Source: JANQSP01 sp965237565 | GTDB taxonomy: Bacteria; Bdellovibrionota; Bdellovibrionia; Bdellovibrionales; UBA1609 | Assembly (NCBI GenBank): GCA_965237565.1 | Contig: OZ250145.1 | Span: 186,001-250,000 of the forward strand | Direction: 5' to 3' | DNA: 64,000 nucleotides | Part shown: piece by piece, positions 61,710 through 64,000 of the stretch | How the letters are laid out: each line of letters opens with the position of its first letter | Numbering within the stretch: the first letter of the stretch is position 1 | The notes under the pieces: model-generated | The model's input: only the letters and a program-made list of their open reading frames with translations | Database searches by the model: none | What the model was told of the DNA's origin: nothing | Position numbers and translations under genes: made by a program

Positions 61710-63637
61710 GGGAAAGACTGTCCCGTGTAGAAGAAGAACTTCAAGAAATCAATCCTAGGTGGAGATTGATCAACTGGATTTTATTTGGAACAGGGATTTT
61801 ATTGGCTGGACGGCTTTGGTTTCTTCAGATGATTCATGGAGAACAACTCAGGCAATATTCTGAAATCAATCGTCTGAAGGAAACAAAAATTCCAGCTCCA
61901 AGAGGTTTGATCTTTGATCGTTATCACAAAATTTTAGTAGATAACTTGCCCGGACTAGAGCTGACAATTACTCCCCAATATGCGGAGGATTTGGATTTGC
62001 TTGCTAAAAAAATTTCTCCCATTATAAAAATAGCTCCTAAACAGATTATAGAAAAAATCAAAACTGGAGAAAGAAAATATGGTCCCTTCCGTCCCGTCAC
62101 CATAAAAAAATATCTGAGCCTGAATCAAGCATCTCACTTAAAGTTGCTTAAATGGGATCACGCAGGACTCGATATTCAAGAAACGATTATCAGATACTAT
62201 CCTCTAAAAAAAAACGGAGCTCATTTGTTTGGCTACCTAGGAGAAATATCTAGAAATCAAATGCCCAAATTTAGAAAAAAGTATGCCAAACAATTTGATT
62301 TTAAACTCGGTGACATGGTCGGAAAAAGTGGTCTAGAGGCTAACTGGGAATCCGAGTTGCGAGGAGAAGACGGATTTTCTTTTGTAGAAGTAGATGTATA
62401 CAATCGCAAACCAAGTTCTACAATCGCCGGTCTTTGGACCTTTAAACCAAAGAAGCCTGTGGCTGGAAAAAATCTCATTCTGACTCTCGACAAGAAGCTC
62501 CAAGAAAAGGCTTACAAAAGTTTGTTCAGAAAAGATAAGCGAGGAGTTCGCCATGGTTCAATCCTCGTAATGAAAAGCAATGGAGAAATATTGGTTTGGA
62601 TTTCTTATCCCTCCTATGATCCCAATACATTTTCAACTATTTTACCCACCAAAGATTGGCTAGATTTGGTACAAGATTCTTCCAAACCTTTAAGAAACAA
62701 AATCATTCAAGACCATTATCCTCCGGGATCCGTTTTCAAACCAATCGTAGCTCTCGCTGCTCTACAAGAAGGATATATCACTCCAAAAAGTTTGGTTGAT
62801 TCACCGGCTACTTTAACATTTGGTAGACGCACCTATCATGATTACGGACAAATAGATCACGGAGCTTTGGATCTTGCTTCTGCAATTGAAAGGTCTGCCA
62901 ATGTGTTCTTTTACAAATTGGGAATTGGTTTAAAAATTGACCTCATGGCAAAATATGCGAAACTTATGAACTTGGGTAGAAAAACAAACATCAAGATGGA
63001 AAGAGAGGTGAGCGGATTTGTTCCTGATTCAAAATGGAAAATGGATCAATTGGGAGAAGCTTGGCAACCCGGAGAGAATCTCTCTCATGCTATTGGCCAA
63101 GGATTCATTCTTGTCACCCCTTTGCAAATGGCTGTTGCTTACAATGCCATTGCCACTTCGGGTAAAATTGTAAAACCTTTTGTCGTGAAAAAGATTATAG
63201 ATACAAATAATAAAGAAATTCAAAATTTTCAACCTGAGGTGATTCGTCATATTGGTAATCAAATTGAAAAAAAACATTTCGAAACCATTCGAAAGGCTTT
63301 AACACGAGTTGTTCACGGTCCCCATGGAACTGCGAAATGGTTCGCACCGAAGAGTGTAAAAATTGCTGGGAAAACAGGAACGGCACAAGTGATGTCTTTT
63401 TCAAAAGATAACATTTACAAAAAATGTTCAACAAGGCCACGGGAACAAAGACATCATGGTTGGTTCGTAGCCTTTGCTCCTGCTGAAAATCCAGAGATCA
63501 TTGTCTCTACTCTAACAGAACATTCTTGCTCTGGCTCAGGAGGATCAGCACCTATTGTTCGTGATATTATTCAATTTTATTTCGACAATAAAAGGCAAAA
63601 GAATGACAAATCTTACACTCACTCATCTACAAAATAA
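61706..63637 (+). CDS. mrdA: Penicillin-binding protein 2 (elongation transpeptidase)
   Basis: PBP2 cross-links peptidoglycan during cell elongation, in a complex with RodA. The 643-residue protein has one membrane helix (about residues 21-42), the pedestal opening with APRGLIFDRY, and transpeptidase motifs S342-V-F-K345, SAN at 397-399 and KTG at 556-558. The frame is open back to 61490 inside mreD, but the ATG at 61706, with GGAG upstream and overlapping the mreD stop, is clearly the start. It lies 30 bases before rodA. Confidence 0.97.
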   Translation: MRERLSRVEEELQEINPRWRLINWILFGTGILLAGRLWFLQMIHGEQLRQYSEINRLKETKIPAPRGLIFDRYHKILVDNLPGLELTITPQYAEDLDLLAKKISPIIKIAPKQIIEKIKTGERKYGPFRPVTIKKYLSLNQASHLKLLKWDHAGLDIQETIIRYYPLKKNGAHLFGYLGEISRNQMPKFRKKYAKQFDFKLGDMVGKSGLEANWESELRGEDGFSFVEVDVYNRKPSSTIAGLWTFKPKKPVAGKNLILTLDKKLQEKAYKSLFRKDKRGVRHGSILVMKSNGEILVWISYPSYDPNTFSTILPTKDWLDLVQDSSKPLRNKIIQDHYPPGSVFKPIVALAALQEGYITPKSLVDSPATLTFGRRTYHDYGQIDHGALDLASAIERSANVFFYKLGIGLKIDLMAKYAKLMNLGRKTNIKMEREVSGFVPDSKWKMDQLGEAWQPGENLSHAIGQGFILVTPLQMAVAYNAIATSGKIVKPFVVKKIIDTNNKEIQNFQPEVIRHIGNQIEKKHFETIRKALTRVVHGPHGTAKWFAPKSVKIAGKTGTAQVMSFSKDNIYKKCSTRPREQRHHGWFVAFAPAENPEIIVSTLTEHSCSGSGGSAPIVRDIIQFYFDNKRQKNDKSYTHSSTK

Positions 63638-63667
63638 GTGAGTCATCAATAGAGATGGCCGGGTTTT

Positions 63668-64000
63668 ATGATTAAAAAACTCAACTGGACTCTCATCGTG
63701 ACCATGACCACCTTGCTCATCATCGGCTTGGTCAATCTTTACAGTGTTTCCCACCAAAGCGATGCAACTGTTCACTTGTTCTATCTGCAACTTACTTGGA
63801 TTGCCATTGGCTTTTGCTGTTTTTTTCTTATTTCATTCATTCATTACCATTTTCTAATACGAACGGCTTACATTATCTATGCAATCAATTTAATCAGTTT
63901 GGTAGCTGTCAACTGGTTTGGCACCAGCTTTGGAGGAGCGCAAAGGTGGCTAGATTTTGGGCTTTTTTTCTATCAACCTGCTGAGACAATGAAGTTAGCC
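63668..64000 (+). CDS. rodA: Rod shape-determining glycosyltransferase RodA, N-terminal part (3' end outside window)
   Basis: The frame begins with ATG at 63668 and stays open to the window edge (111 residues). It has three hydrophobic helices. The SEDS-family motif GAQRWLDFGLFFYQPAE at the end of the visible part is diagnostic of RodA/FtsW, and the position behind mrdA identifies RodA. RodA polymerises lipid II into glycan strands for elongation. This gene completes the elongasome cluster mreC-mreD-mrdA-rodA. Confidence 0.93.
   Translation, partial: MIKKLNWTLIVTMTTLLIIGLVNLYSVSHQSDATVHLFYLQLTWIAIGFCCFFLISFIHYHFLIRTAYIIYAINLISLVAVNWFGTSFGGAQRWLDFGLFFYQPAETMKLA

Overview
This window is an AT-rich, tightly packed chromosomal segment of a Gram-negative (diderm) bacterium. 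It encodes type II secretion inner-membrane parts (gspL-M-N), several lipoproteins and outer-membrane-barrel candidates, Lgt, a meso-diaminopimelate-type MurE and a rod-shape module (mreC-mreD-PBP2-rodA). Three features point to a Bdellovibrionota / former deltaproteobacterial lineage: GspN next to GspM, an FtsI carrying a C-terminal PASTA domain, and a receiver-like protein with a conserved C-terminal helical tail. That assignment is an inference from gene content; there is no rRNA here to settle it. I see no insertion sequence, prophage or CRISPR array.

Layout. 1-2.5 kb: end of a type II secretion operon. 2.7-10 kb: ssb, a barrel-like exported protein, radA, a prepilin-like small protein, the def-fmt-rpe operon, a degenerate receiver protein and birA. 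10-18.8 kb: an accessory block on the minus strand with a predicted outer-membrane protein followed by two giant paralogous lipoproteins, each with a metzincin zinc site and Met-turn. This is the most unusual locus in the window. 19-31 kb: uvrA (with an almost absent insertion domain), folE2, mscS, and the 2-oxoglutarate dehydrogenase operon sucA-sucB-lpd with a heme A synthase-like gene and an orphan DNA methyltransferase at its end. 31-37 kb: two crotonase-family genes, trpS, a 70-bp tandem repeat array, a von Willebrand A (vWA) lipoprotein and serS. 37-42 kb: maf, lgt, tRNA-Ser and tRNA-Arg, a membrane-anchored protein of unknown function, grxB and ggt. 42-51 kb: a division/cell-wall cluster read as rsmH-ftsL-ftsI-murE-murF-mraY-murD, lacking mraZ and ending before ftsW/murG/murC. 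51-60 kb: hpt, a peptidoglycan amidase, a SohB-like protease, two more vWA lipoproteins, small uncharacterised genes, an HTTM-DCC fusion and a SurA-N/PpiD-like protein without a PPIase domain. 60-64 kb: mreC-mreD-mrdA-rodA, with rodA cut by the window edge.

Themes. Many genes start with TTG or GTG behind a good Shine-Dalgarno, and several overlap by 4 bp (ATGA/GTGA). The best promoters (sucA, hpt, tRNA-Arg, ssb) share an extended -10 element TGN followed by TATAGT-like hexamers. Short degenerate tandem duplications of different sequence sit in many intergenic spacers, often touching a stop codon, and a G10 and a G8 homopolymer occur at positions where slippage would affect expression. Cell-envelope functions dominate: secretion, lipoprotein maturation, peptidoglycan synthesis and recycling, and surface lipoproteins.
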